From: Thermotoga sp.
GTDB lineage: Bacteria; Thermotogota; Thermotogae; B3-G13
DNA: 10,935 bases
Assembly: GCA_003641555.1 (NCBI GenBank)
Contig: QNAT01000014.1
Coordinates: forward strand, 1-10,935
Direction: 5' to 3'
In this document: positions 1 through 7,935 of the stretch, piece by piece
Numbering within the stretch: position 1 is the stretch's first letter
Layout: each line of letters opens with the position of its first letter
Translations under genes and position numbers: made by a program
The notes under the pieces: generated by a model
What the model saw: the letters and a program-made list of their open reading frames with translations, nothing else
The model's database searches: none
Told to the model about the DNA's origin: nothing

Positions 1-23
1 AGACAGTGTATCCCGTTGGGGTT

Positions 24-269
24 TTGATTTTTTCTCTGTTTCGTTTGACTTGTATCAAGACAAAAGAAATGAACATAATTAGGAGTATTGCAAAACAAAG
101 GTATTTGAAAATAGAATGTTAAGATACAATCGTTTCAAAAAATCGTAGGGACAGGTTTTTAAACCTGTCCGTTTCGCCATAGGTAAATAACATTATGGAA
201 CTTCGTTCCATCGGACAAGACTGAAGTCATGTCCCTACGGTTATGGGTATATATAGTGCAAGATGAAAT
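24..269 (+). repeat. Left arm of a long inverted repeat flanking the gene block
   Basis: Read on the + strand, this stretch matches the reverse complement of 10605-10835. It matches in blocks: 24-76 with 10783-10835 (53 bases, two differences), 101-143 with about 10731-10774, 144-239 with 10635-10730 (96 bases, seven differences) and 240-269 with 10605-10634 (one difference). The left arm carries about 15 extra bases between the first two blocks. Weaker similarity continues beyond 269: about 325-358 resembles the reverse complement of about 10563-10596, with an insertion on the left side. All identities were counted by eye. Confidence 0.85.
144..239 (+). repeat. 96-base multi-hairpin palindromic element, left copy
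   Basis: The element is bounded by a 10-base inverted pair (144-153 and 230-239). Inside are a 10-base-arm hairpin at 149-158/161-170, a 7-base-arm hairpin with a three-base loop at 195-201/205-211, and a 10-base-arm hairpin with one mismatch at 213-222/225-234. The outer pair shares bases with the first and last hairpins, so these are alternative folds. The position of a fourth hairpin in the right copy is degraded here (about 172-188). It resembles REP-like or other dispersed palindromic elements. It is not a typical terminator, because no T-run follows. Confidence 0.8.
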
Positions 270-475
270 CGATCCAGCACGGTCATTGAAAATTGATCCA
301 TAAAAAGACAATGTATCCCACCGAGGTTTTGACTTTAAGCTGGTATTAGGAAATTTGCACTATCCACGAATTAACACGAACAGGACAACGAAGTAAAAAA
401 GATGATAGATGGGCATTCAATCTAACATTCAACATTTATAATTTAACATTTGAATTTAGTGAAAAATAAAAGATC

Positions 476-485
476 GAAAGGAGGT
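476..485 (+). promoter_or_regulatory. Perfect Shine-Dalgarno before a TTG start
   Basis: GAAAGGAGGT is a full-length complement to the 3' end of bacterial 16S rRNA, placed seven bases before the TTG at 493. It decides the start of the DUF47 gene: no ATG lies at a suitable distance in frame, and a strong binding site commonly compensates for a weak TTG codon. Confidence 0.85.
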
Positions 486-492
486 AAAAACT

Positions 493-1137
493 TTGATAAT
501 AACAGGGAAAAAAGAGAAAGATATCATCTCCAAGATGTGCCTTCATTCAGAATTGGTTCTGGAGACCCTGAACAATTTCAAAGACTGCTTCTTAAAATAC
601 TTTGAGAATGATATGGAAGGGGCCAGGCAATTCGAATCCAGGACCCATGCTTCGGAGAGTGAAGCAGACGATGTGAGGAAGGAATTGGAACTGGTATTGT
701 TTAAAGGGGCTTTGATGCCATCTTCACGTGGGGATCTACTGAAGGTTCTGGAAGCCGTGGATGGAGTGGCAAATAGAGGAGAGAGCTGCGTAGATGAACT
801 CCTGCTTCAGCATATCGAGATTCCCGAGGAGATCAAAGAAGACCTAAAGGTTCTCATAGATGAGTGCTTGAAAACATGCCTTTCCCTGAGAGATGCGGTG
901 AAATATCTTTTTAATGACATCGAAAGAACGGTTTTGGAATGTCGCAGAACAGAAGAGAGGGAAAGTAAGGTAGATTCAGTAGAACGCAATCTGGTGAGAA
1001 AGGTATATTCACTGGATATTTCTCTTGCGAATAAATTGCAGTTGCGTGAACTCATTAAAGCCATAGCAGATATATCTGATATTGCGGAAAATGCATCAGA
1101 CGTGGTAGAGATCTCTGCGATCAAACGAAAGGTGTGA
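493..1137 (+). CDS. DUF47 family PhoU-like protein (TIGR00153 type)
   Basis: This 214-residue protein is almost entirely helical in character and matches the DUF47/PhoU-like family in length and pattern. Visible family features are three ExxxD metal-binding motifs, at Glu55-Asp59, Glu157-Asp161 and Glu199-Asp203, plus the block LFKGALMPSSRGDLLKVLE (about 69-87) and the C-terminal IADISDIAENASD (191-203). PhoU folds bind metal clusters and act at the membrane on phosphate uptake; DUF47 proteins usually sit beside a PiT phosphate transporter. No transporter is visible here, since only repeats lie upstream and mazG starts three bases downstream. Its role in phosphate control is therefore inferred from the family alone. 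The start is TTG behind a perfect ribosome binding site. Confidence 0.85.
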   Translation: MIITGKKEKDIISKMCLHSELVLETLNNFKDCFLKYFENDMEGARQFESRTHASESEADDVRKELELVLFKGALMPSSRGDLLKVLEAVDGVANRGESCVDELLLQHIEIPEEIKEDLKVLIDECLKTCLSLRDAVKYLFNDIERTVLECRRTEERESKVDSVERNLVRKVYSLDISLANKLQLRELIKAIADISDIAENASDVVEISAIKRKV

Positions 1138-1140
1138 AAT

Positions 1141-1917
1141 ATGTCCAAAGGTATCGATAAACTGCTTCGAATTATGAAGCGACTTAGAGCAGAGAATGGT
1201 TGCAAATGGGATAGAGAACAAACTCATAAAACTCTAAAACCCTATGTTGTGGAAGAGGCATTTGAAGTAGTAGATGCTATAGAATCTGGAGACGATGAAA
1301 AACTCAGAGAAGAATTGGGAGATCTGCTGCTTCAGGTTATTTTTCATGCAGAAATAGCAGAAGAAGAAAAAAAGTATACATTCGATGATGTGTGTAAAAC
1401 CTTGTCTGATAAATTGATCTTCCGCCATCCGCACGTCTTTGGAAACATTCATGATGAGAATTTCCCTTACACATCGTGGGAGAAGACGAAGTCTAAGAAT
1501 GAGAAGGCAGTATCTAAGACATTGGGAAACGTGAATCATGCTTTGCCCGGGCTTACATCAGCTCATAGGATACAAGAAAATGCGGGAAGAGTTGGCTTCG
1601 ATTGGACAAATGTAGATGATGTTCTTAAGAAGGTAGAAGAAGAGTTATATGAGATAAAAGAAGAAATAAAATCTAAGAGTAAAGAAAGGTATGAAGATGA
1701 GATCGGAGATCTTCTCTTTGCAGTGGTCAATTTGTCTCGCTTTCTATCAGTAGATCCAGAGAAAGCGGTAAGGAAGGCAACAGAACGTTTCATAATGAGA
1801 TTTTCTTATATCGAAAAGAAACTGGAAGAACGTGGTTTATCTGTAATGGATCAGCCTCTAAGTGTTTTAAATTCTTTGTGGGAAGAGGCTAAAATCGTTG
1901 AGAGAGGTGAACATTGA
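1141..1917 (+). CDS. mazG: Nucleoside triphosphate pyrophosphohydrolase MazG
   Basis: This 258-residue protein is close to the length of E. coli MazG. It hydrolyses nucleoside triphosphates to monophosphate plus pyrophosphate, for house-cleaning or ppGpp-related nucleotide control. Both MazG domains are visible. The N-terminal one has an EExxE motif at Glu38-Glu42 followed by EELGD (57-61). The C-terminal one has an acidic helix at 166-175 followed by DEIGD (186-190). The linker carries the family signatures FRHPHVF (about 94-100) and SAHRIQENAGRVGFDW (140-155). In E. coli the C-terminal domain is the active one, and the acidic residues of both sites look intact here. It starts three bases after the DUF47 stop and overlaps the next gene by one base, so it is probably translationally coupled to it. 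Confidence 0.96.
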   Translation: MSKGIDKLLRIMKRLRAENGCKWDREQTHKTLKPYVVEEAFEVVDAIESGDDEKLREELGDLLLQVIFHAEIAEEEKKYTFDDVCKTLSDKLIFRHPHVFGNIHDENFPYTSWEKTKSKNEKAVSKTLGNVNHALPGLTSAHRIQENAGRVGFDWTNVDDVLKKVEEELYEIKEEIKSKSKERYEDEIGDLLFAVVNLSRFLSVDPEKAVRKATERFIMRFSYIEKKLEERGLSVMDQPLSVLNSLWEEAKIVERGEH

Positions 1918-2912
1918 TGAAGTATCTGGCAATTTTCGTGTGTGTAATTTTTTCTCTATTTTCTTTCGTTTCACTTTACGGAAATGAAACAGCCACTGAT
2001 ACAGTCGTGGCTCTCGTAAATGGCGAGGCAATACATATGTCGGAGTTGAACGGGCGTGCAGAACTTCCACAGATCGTTCAAACACTGGAAAGGTCTTATC
2101 CCGTATTCGTTCAGACGTTGATAAATACACAGGAAGGCTTTGCTTTTCTGAGGAAGTACAAAAACGCCGTGCTATCGAATATAATAGATGAACATCTTTT
2201 ACTCCAGGGTGCAGAAAAGATGGGTATAACGGTTAGTGCCTCTGAGATCAATGTTACTATAGAAAATGCTATACAGGGTGTGATAACTCAGAATCATATA
2301 ACCAAAGAAGAATTCTTGAAATACCTACAGAGTAAGGGATATAAAGACTTATCTCAATTCAAAGAACGATTAAAACCCGTTATACTCGAGCAATTGAGGG
2401 TGCAAAAATTGAAGGCAAAGGTTACCGCTAATGCTACGGTAACAGAAGAAGAAGCAAAGGATTATTACACCAAAAATGCTACGGAGTTCACTGAACCAGA
2501 AAAAGTAAGAGTTTCTTATATAATGTTGAAAGATGAAAAATCAGCAAAGGATGTGGCAGATAAAATAAAGAGTGGAAAGATCAGTTTTTCTGATGCGGTT
2601 CAGAAGTATTCCACGGATGAATACAGTAAGAAGACCAATGGAGATCTGGGCTGGGTATCGAGAAAAATGTTGGGTGAAGAGTTCGATAACATTGCATTCA
2701 ACACCAGAGTGGGCGAGGTAATAGGTCCTTTGAAAACAAAATATGGTTGGCATGTGATGAAAGTAACAGGGCATGTTCAACAGGAAGTGAAGGCATTTTC
2801 TAAGGTCAGAGGCGATATAGAGAAGGAATTGCTGATGAACAAAAAGAGCAAAATGTGGGAAGATTGGTACTCGAATTGGAAGAAGAACAGTAAAATAAAG
2901 AGATTCTTATAA
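1917..2912 (+). CDS. Exported SurA/PrsA-like peptidyl-prolyl isomerase or chaperone
   Basis: This 331-residue protein begins with a hydrophobic signal segment (about 4-22) without a lipobox cysteine, so it is predicted to be exported and cleaved near residue 22, or to stay membrane-anchored. A helical SurA-N-like chaperone region (about 28-185) precedes one parvulin domain (about 194-285) with NGDLGWV (241-247) and GWHVMKV (277-283). The first conserved parvulin histidine, normally in an xHIL motif, is Tyr201 here (VSYIML), while His279 is kept. Isomerase activity may therefore be reduced and the chaperone role may dominate. I chose ATG 1917, which forms a TGATG overlap with the mazG stop and lies six bases after an AGAGGTGA site. 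A TTG at 1914 in frame is the alternative. Confidence 0.9.
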   Translation: MKYLAIFVCVIFSLFSFVSLYGNETATDTVVALVNGEAIHMSELNGRAELPQIVQTLERSYPVFVQTLINTQEGFAFLRKYKNAVLSNIIDEHLLLQGAEKMGITVSASEINVTIENAIQGVITQNHITKEEFLKYLQSKGYKDLSQFKERLKPVILEQLRVQKLKAKVTANATVTEEEAKDYYTKNATEFTEPEKVRVSYIMLKDEKSAKDVADKIKSGKISFSDAVQKYSTDEYSKKTNGDLGWVSRKMLGEEFDNIAFNTRVGEVIGPLKTKYGWHVMKVTGHVQQEVKAFSKVRGDIEKELLMNKKSKMWEDWYSNWKKNSKIKRFL

Positions 2913-2926
2913 ATAAATTTACTGTG

Positions 2927-2935
2927 AAAAAGGAG
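2927..2935 (+). promoter_or_regulatory. Strong ribosome binding site opening the mutase cluster
   Basis: An AAAAGGAG-type site lies seven bases before the ATG at 2943. It follows the only clear gap (30 bases) in the first 7.4 kb of the gene run. The gap is too short for an obvious terminator, and none is seen, so the mutase genes may be read through from the upstream genes or start from a promoter inside the foldase gene. Confidence 0.6.
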
Positions 2936-2942
2936 TAAAACG

Positions 2943-4622
2943 ATGTTTGACATATCGAAGTTGGATGACCTAAAGAAGAAAAAAGAGAACTGGGATATGA
3001 AAACGAGAAGTTTTATGGAAAAGCATCCAGAACGAATGAAGGATTTCAAAACCCCTTCTGGTACTCCTGTTAAACGTGTTTACACACCTGTAGATATAGA
3101 GGATCTCGAATACGATAAATCTATCGGTTTTCCTGGCGAATACCCGTATACCCGCGGCATATATCCAACGATGTACAGGGGGAGACTCTGGACGATGCGT
3201 CAATATGCGGGTTTTGGTTCAGCCGAAGAAACGAATAGGAGATACAAATACCTCTTAGAGCAGGGGCAAACTGGATTATCCGTTGCCTTTGACCTTCCAA
3301 CACAAATAGGTTATGACTCTGATGCCCCTCTATCGGTAGGAGAAGTTGGGAAAGTAGGTGTTGCAATAGATTCTCTCAGAGATATGGAAGTTTTATTCGG
3401 TGATATTCCTCTGGATAAGGTTAGCACTTCCATGACGATAAATTCTACGGCGATGATATTACTCGCCATGTACATCGCCGTTGCTGAAAAGCAAGGAATA
3501 GATAGAAAAGTATTGAGAGGTACTATTCAAAACGATATATTGAAAGAATATATAGCGCGTGGTACATACATTTATCCACCAAAGGCATCCATGCGTCTTA
3601 CCACAGATATATTGGAGTACACAGCAACCAATCTGCCAATGTGGAAACCCATAAGTATTAGCGGTTATCATATGCGCGAAGCTGGGGCAACCGCTGCTCA
3701 AGAATTGGCATTCACCATTGCTGATGGTATAGAATACGTTAAGCATGCAGTTTCCAGAAAACTGGATGTAAACATTCTTGGAAAGCAGATATCCTTTTTC
3801 TTTGCTGCTCACAACGATGTTTTCGAGGAAATAGCGAAGTTCAGAGCTGCTCGAAGGCTGTGGGCAAAGATCATGAAAAATGAATTCAATGCATCAAATC
3901 CCGATGCCTGGAAATTGAGATTCCATACCCAAACCGGGGGTTCTACCCTCACTGCTCAGCAGCCGAACAACAATATCATTCGTGTTGCTTACCAGGCTTT
4001 GGCTGCCGTATTAGGAGGAACGCAATCCCTGCATACCAATTCAAGAGATGAGGCTCTTTCTCTTCCAACTGAAGAATCGGTAATGATAGCACTGCGTACA
4101 CAGCAGATACTTGCCTACGAAACGGGCGTTGCGAATACGGCTGATCCATTGGCGGGTTCTTATTATGTTGAGTCTTTAACAGACGAAATGGAAAAGCAGG
4201 CAAAGAAATACATAGATAAGGTAAAAGAAATGGGAGGTATGTTGAATGCCATAGAGGAAGGATATGTCCAGCGTGAGATCCACGAAAGCGCTTACAAATA
4301 CCAGAAAGAATGGGAATCTGGAAAACGGGTAATAGTCGGTGTAAACAAATACACAATGGGTGAAGAAAAGCAAAAACTTGGTATAATGAGAGTAGATCCC
4401 GATGTAGAAAGAAAACAGATAGAAAAATTGAAAAAATTGAAGAAAGAACGAGATAATGGTAGCATAAAAAAGGACCTGGATGAAATAAAACGGGCAGCAG
4501 AAACAGATGAAAATCTCATGCCTTTTGTCTTAAAAGCAGTGCATGATTATGCAACAGTGGGGGAGATATCAAATGCTTTGAGGGAGGTATTTGGCGAATA
4601 CAGAGAGGTGATAGAACTATGA
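2943..4622 (+). CDS. mcmA1: Methylmalonyl-CoA mutase, catalytic (large) subunit
   Basis: This 559-residue protein is the acyl-CoA-binding TIM-barrel part of the coenzyme B12-dependent mutase that interconverts succinyl-CoA and (R)-methylmalonyl-CoA. The B12 domain is absent and supplied by the next gene, as in split archaeal and some bacterial mutases. Family landmarks are [20 protein letters not shown] (72-91), [20 protein letters not shown] (112-131), [18 protein letters not shown] (192-209), [13 protein letters not shown] (238-250) and [12 protein letters not shown] (361-372). By alignment to the Propionibacterium and human enzymes, Tyr88, Arg206 and His243 match the catalytic Tyr89, Arg207 and His244. 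Isobutyryl-CoA mutases carry Phe and Gln at the first two, so the sequence favours methylmalonyl-CoA. The C-terminal tail (about 473-559) is charged and helical. The gene overlaps the next by four bases (ATGA). Confidence 0.97.
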   Translation: MFDISKLDDLKKKKENWDMKTRSFMEKHPERMKDFKTPSGTPVKRVYTPVDIEDLEYDKSIGFPGEYPYTRGIYPTMYRGRLWTMRQYAGFGSAEETNRRYKYLLEQGQTGLSVAFDLPTQIGYDSDAPLSVGEVGKVGVAIDSLRDMEVLFGDIPLDKVSTSMTINSTAMILLAMYIAVAEKQGIDRKVLRGTIQNDILKEYIARGTYIYPPKASMRLTTDILEYTATNLPMWKPISISGYHMREAGATAAQELAFTIADGIEYVKHAVSRKLDVNILGKQISFFFAAHNDVFEEIAKFRAARRLWAKIMKNEFNASNPDAWKLRFHTQTGGSTLTAQQPNNNIIRVAYQALAAVLGGTQSLHTNSRDEALSLPTEESVMIALRTQQILAYETGVANTADPLAGSYYVESLTDEMEKQAKKYIDKVKEMGGMLNAIEEGYVQREIHESAYKYQKEWESGKRVIVGVNKYTMGEEKQKLGIMRVDPDVERKQIEKLKKLKKERDNGSIKKDLDEIKRAAETDENLMPFVLKAVHDYATVGEISNALREVFGEYREVIEL

Positions 4623-5020
4623 AGAGGAAACTCAGAGTGTTGATCGCAAAACCCGGGCTCGATGGCCATGATAGAGGAGCGAAGGTTGTGGCCCATGCGT
4701 TGAAGGATGCGGGTATCGAAGTAATATATACAGGACTGCGACAAACCCCATTACAGATCGTGAACACAGCCATACAGGAGGACGTTGATGTCATAGGCTT
4801 GTCTATATTATCCGGTGCTCATATGCGCCTATTTCCTGAAATAATGAAGCTACTCAAAGAGAAGAAAACCGCAGGTATCCTTGTGTTTGCAGGTGGAGTG
4901 ATTCCAGAAGATGATATTCCGAAGTTGAATGAGATCGGGATTCAACATGTGTTTACACCTGGGACACCTACCGATGAAGTCGTAAGTTTTTTAAAGAACA
5001 AATTCCCGGATAGAGTGTGA
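4619..5020 (+). CDS. mcmA2: Methylmalonyl-CoA mutase, cobalamin-binding (small) subunit
   Basis: This 133-residue protein is a single B12-binding Rossmann-like domain. It carries the base-off/His-on signature DxHxxG as Asp15-Gly-His17-Asp-Arg-Gly20, where His17 is the lower cobalt ligand. The SxL element (about residues 60-65, GLSILSG) and the FAGGVIP loop that surround the nucleotide tail are also present. In the family the domain stacks on the catalytic barrel to form the active holoenzyme with the preceding gene product. Start and stop both overlap neighbours: ATGA with the large subunit and TGATG with the GTPase. That fits production in fixed ratio through translational coupling. Length and motifs are normal for the stand-alone subunit. 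Confidence 0.96.
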   Translation: MKRKLRVLIAKPGLDGHDRGAKVVAHALKDAGIEVIYTGLRQTPLQIVNTAIQEDVDVIGLSILSGAHMRLFPEIMKLLKEKKTAGILVFAGGVIPEDDIPKLNEIGIQHVFTPGTPTDEVVSFLKNKFPDRV

Positions 5021-5988
5021 TGGATTTGAGATCGAATGTAGATACTCTTATTGATAGATTTAAAGATGGGGATAAGATGGCATTGGCTAAAGCAATGACC
5101 CTTGTTGAAAATGGGGCATCAGAATTGGTGGATCGCATCAAATCCGAAAAGAATATGAAAAGTGAATCAGAACCATGGATAATAGGTATTACTGGCGCTC
5201 CTGGAGTTGGAAAGAGTACGCTTATCGATAAACTCATTGACCCGTTTTCTACAGATAATAAACGAGTTTTTGTTTTTGCTGTAGACCCGACCAGCAAACT
5301 CAGCGGAGGCGCCATATTAGGAGATAGGGTTAGGATGCAGCGGTATGCTACAAACGATAATGTTTTCATAAGGAGTGTGGCTACTCGAGGATCTAATGGT
5401 GGTGTTTCTTATCACTTAATAGATATGATAGACCTGGCATTGGCATTTGGATACGATATCGTGATTGTTGAGACCGTTGGTGCGGGACAGATAGATCTGG
5501 ACATATTCGACATTTCGGATACCACAGTCCTCGTATTGATGCCCGAGCAGGGCGATGGAATACAAACATACAAGGCTGGAATGACTGAAATGGCTGATAT
5601 ATTTGTCATTAACAAAGCAGATAAGCGAGGAGCGGATAAAATGGTAGAACAGTTGAGGGTAATGATGAGCACAAGAGCAGTGAGGAAATGGCAATCCCCC
5701 ATTTTAAAAGTCATATCTACTGAAAATGTTGGAATAGATATACTTGTAAAGGAACTCAAAAGACATAGAAGATATCTCTTATCCTCAAAAAAGATAAAAG
5801 ACAGGGAAAGGCTAAGGAAACTGATGAAGGTAAAAGGAAATATGTTGGCGAAATTTGAAGCTTCACTGTCTAAAACGTTAGAAGGTCTTTCCAATGAAGA
5901 ACTCGATTCACTCAATAGACATGAAATGTACATTAGGATACTGAAAAATTTCCTCGATGGGAAAGAAGGTGAAGACGAATGTCAATAG
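5020..5988 (+). CDS. meaB: MeaB/ArgK-type G3E GTPase, methylmalonyl-CoA mutase chaperone
   Basis: This 322-residue protein of the SIMIBI/G3E class normally assists methylmalonyl-CoA mutase by gating adenosylcobalamin loading and protecting the enzyme from inactivation. The P-loop GAPGVGKS lies at 59-66, with a switch region VDPTSKLSGGAILGDRVRM (88-106). The MeaB hallmark ETVGAGQ (151-157) is the Walker B/G3 element, and the guanine-specificity motif NKAD is at 198-201. The C-terminal helices (about 255-322) are the dimerisation arm of the family. I chose ATG 5020, which overlaps the small-subunit stop as TGATG; an in-frame GTG at 5017 is possible. No strong ribosome binding site is visible, so translation probably depends on coupling. 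Older annotations call this family ArgK, an arginine/ornithine transport ATPase; the context argues against that. Confidence 0.96.
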   Translation: MDLRSNVDTLIDRFKDGDKMALAKAMTLVENGASELVDRIKSEKNMKSESEPWIIGITGAPGVGKSTLIDKLIDPFSTDNKRVFVFAVDPTSKLSGGAILGDRVRMQRYATNDNVFIRSVATRGSNGGVSYHLIDMIDLALAFGYDIVIVETVGAGQIDLDIFDISDTTVLVLMPEQGDGIQTYKAGMTEMADIFVINKADKRGADKMVEQLRVMMSTRAVRKWQSPILKVISTENVGIDILVKELKRHRRYLLSSKKIKDRERLRKLMKVKGNMLAKFEASLSKTLEGLSNEELDSLNRHEMYIRILKNFLDGKEGEDECQ

Positions 5989-6392
5989 ATAAAGTATCTC
6001 ATATAGGTATAGCAGTGAAAAGTATAGATGATAGGATCAAATTTTATCAAGATTCGTTAGGGCTGAAGAGCACCAAAACTGAGGTAGTCGAAGAACAAAA
6101 GGTAAAAGTCGCTTTCCTCGAACTGGAGAATATGAGACTCGAATTAGTCGAACCTACTTCAAAAGAGAGCAGTATTGCTAAATTTATAGATAAAAGGGGA
6201 GAAGGTATACACCACATAGCATTTGAGGTCAGAGATATAGAAGAGGTATTTCTGAATATGAGAAAAGCAGGCATAAGGATATTAGGAGATTCGGTATCGA
6301 AAGGAGCTCACGGTAGCAAGGTTTTTTTCACTCACCCTAAAGATACAGGGGGAATACTCATGGAATTCGTCGAGGAGGTTGAAAATGGTTGA
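5979..6392 (+). CDS. mce: Methylmalonyl-CoA epimerase
   Basis: This 137-residue VOC-fold protein interconverts (R)- and (S)-methylmalonyl-CoA, linking the mutase product to the carboxyltransferase substrate. Two beta-alpha-beta-beta-beta modules are visible: about 4-58, and 76-132 starting with GIHHIAFEV. Expected metal ligands are His8 (SHIGIAV), Glu55 or a neighbour in LELVEP, His78 in GIHHIAF and Glu129 in LMEFVE. The exact second ligand was assigned by pattern only. The start lies ten bases inside the meaB reading frame, preceded by a GAAGGTGA site, and the gene ends eight bases beyond the start of the carboxyltransferase gene. Length and motifs match the family; glyoxalase-type activity is the less likely alternative. 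Confidence 0.95.
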   Translation: MSIDKVSHIGIAVKSIDDRIKFYQDSLGLKSTKTEVVEEQKVKVAFLELENMRLELVEPTSKESSIAKFIDKRGEGIHHIAFEVRDIEEVFLNMRKAGIRILGDSVSKGAHGSKVFFTHPKDTGGILMEFVEEVENG

Positions 6393-7935
6393 TATAGAGG
6401 ACTTAAACAAAACTCTGAAAGAAAAGAAGGAAGAAGTGTTAAAAGGTGGTGGAGAAAAAAGGATAGCAAAGCAGCATAGTCTGGGAAAACATACCGCTCG
6501 GGAAAGAATAGCCTTACTATTGGATAAAGATTCCTTCGTGGAATTCGATATGCTTGTAAAGCATCGTTCCACCTATTTCGGCCTTGATAAAAAGGCCCTT
6601 CCTGCCGATGGAGTGATAACCGGTTGGGGTAAGATCAATGGTAGACCCGTGGCGATTTTCTCTCAGGATTTCACCGTTCAGGGCGGGTCGTTGGGAGAAA
6701 TGCACGCAAAGAAGATCTGCAAAGTTCAAGATTTTGCCTTGAAAAATGGCATGCCCATCATAGGTATAAACGATTCTGGAGGGGCAAGGATACAGGAAGG
6801 TGTGGACTCACTTTACGGATATGGCGAAATATTCTACAGGAATACTATCGCTTCTGGCGTCATCCCTCAGATCTCCGTAATACTCGGGCCGAGTGCAGGA
6901 GGAGCGGTGTATTCTCCTGCCATAACAGATTTTGTCTTCATGGTAGATAAGATATCCAGAATGTTCATAACTGGTCCTCAGGTGATAAAGGCAGTTACTG
7001 GGGAGGAGATAGATCAAGAGAATTTAGGAGGTGCAATTGTACATAACACAAAGAGTGGAAATGCACATTTCTTTGCATCCACAGAAGAAGAAGCGATGCA
7101 ACAGGTGAGAAAATTACTTTCCTATATTCCACAAAACAATTCCGAGGAACCATCCTGTGAAGAATGTGAGCAATCTCTCGATACCAATCCGAAAGTGAAT
7201 GAGGTCATACCCACCGTTCCTACAAAGTCTTATGATGTCAGAGAGGTTATAAAATGTATTGTAGATGAAGGATCATTTTTAGAAGTACATGAGAGATATG
7301 CGAAGAATATGAGTGTGGGTTTTGCTCGTTTTAATGGATACAGTGTTGGTGTAGTGGCAAACCAACCGCAAATATTTGCAGGTGCACTCGATATAAATGC
7401 ATCGGATAAAGCAGCAAGATTCATAAGGTTCCTGGATGCCTTTAACATACCTATCGTAACTTTTGTAGATACTCCCGGGTTCCTTCCAGGAGTTCAGCAA
7501 GAATACGGAGGAATAATAAGACATGGCGCTAAATTACTATTCTCTTACTCGGAGGCAACTGTACCGAAGATCACAGTAATCCTTCGCAAGGCATATGGGG
7601 GAGCGTATATAGCAATGGGAAGCCAGCATTTGGGCGCAGATCAAGTATTCGCATTGCCCACTGCAGAGATAGCAGTTATGGGACCTGAGGGAGCAGCGAA
7701 TATTATATTCGCAAGGGATATAAAGAACGCAGATGATCCTGAAAAAGTGAGAACAGAGAAGATATCCGATTATAAAGAGAGATTTGCGAATCCTTATGTT
7801 GCGGCGAGCAGAGGATATGTAGATGCAGTGATAAAACCTACAGAGATGCGTAAATATATAGTCAAAGCATTAGATGCTACTATAAACAAACGGCAGTTTT
7901 TGCCAAAGAAAAAACACAATAATATACCACTATGA
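6385..7935 (+). CDS. mmdA: Methylmalonyl-CoA decarboxylase alpha / propionyl-CoA carboxylase beta type carboxyltransferase
   Basis: This 516-residue protein has two crotonase-like halves. It transfers the carboxyl group between biotin and the CoA ester, with propionyl-CoA and (S)-methylmalonyl-CoA as the expected pair. The N-terminal half has ARERIALLLD (38-47), NDSGGARIQEGVDSLYGYGE (129-148) and GPSAGGAVYSPA (168-179). The C-terminal half has VDTPGFLPGVQQEYGGIIRH (361-380), KAYGGAYIAMGSQHLGAD (402-419) and AVMGPEGAANIIF (430-442); the Gly-Gly pairs form the oxyanion pockets. The start is ATG 6385 because the GAGGAGGT site at 6372-6379 overlaps the other candidate, TTG 6379. Sequence alone does not separate carboxylase, decarboxylase and transcarboxylase roles. 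The OadG-like neighbour and the absence of a biotin carboxylase favour the decarboxylase. Confidence 0.92.
   Translation: MVDIEDLNKTLKEKKEEVLKGGGEKRIAKQHSLGKHTARERIALLLDKDSFVEFDMLVKHRSTYFGLDKKALPADGVITGWGKINGRPVAIFSQDFTVQGGSLGEMHAKKICKVQDFALKNGMPIIGINDSGGARIQEGVDSLYGYGEIFYRNTIASGVIPQISVILGPSAGGAVYSPAITDFVFMVDKISRMFITGPQVIKAVTGEEIDQENLGGAIVHNTKSGNAHFFASTEEEAMQQVRKLLSYIPQNNSEEPSCEECEQSLDTNPKVNEVIPTVPTKSYDVREVIKCIVDEGSFLEVHERYAKNMSVGFARFNGYSVGVVANQPQIFAGALDINASDKAARFIRFLDAFNIPIVTFVDTPGFLPGVQQEYGGIIRHGAKLLFSYSEATVPKITVILRKAYGGAYIAMGSQHLGADQVFALPTAEIAVMGPEGAANIIFARDIKNADDPEKVRTEKISDYKERFANPYVAASRGYVDAVIKPTEMRKYIVKALDATINKRQFLPKKKHNNIPL

Larger units (their letters stand above)
1..492. other. Gene-free upstream region made of dispersed repeats
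   Basis: No credible coding sequence is present in this 492-base stretch. It holds a long inverted-repeat arm (24-269) with a multi-hairpin core at 144-239. A 31-base sequence occurs twice in direct orientation (1-31 and 306-336) with six differences, all transitions. At 364-381 there is a motif found again, inverted, inside the gap at 7936-8054. An AT-rich leader (about 400-475) follows and ends in a strong ribosome binding site for the first gene. A TATAAT-like hexamer lies at 437-442, but no convincing -35 box accompanies it, so the promoter of the gene run is not located. Confidence 0.75.

Noticed and set aside
437..442. TATAAT as a -10 promoter box for the gene run
   Set aside because: No credible -35 hexamer is found at 16-18 bases upstream, and such hexamers are frequent in this AT-rich leader.
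807..1205. 132-residue - strand frame opposite the DUF47 and mazG genes
   Set aside because: It is antisense to two well-supported genes and its composition (Ser/Arg/Phe-rich) is typical of a shadow frame. The same holds for the other antisense frames under 180 residues in the window.
2943..4622. Isobutyryl-CoA or hydroxyisobutyryl-CoA mutase
   Set aside because: Tyr88 and Arg206 match the methylmalonyl-CoA specificity residues, and the adjacent epimerase and carboxyltransferase fit only the methylmalonyl-CoA route.
5020..5988. ArgK arginine/ornithine transport ATPase
   Set aside because: This is an outdated family label; the ETVGAGQ motif and location between mutase and epimerase genes support the MeaB-type mutase chaperone.
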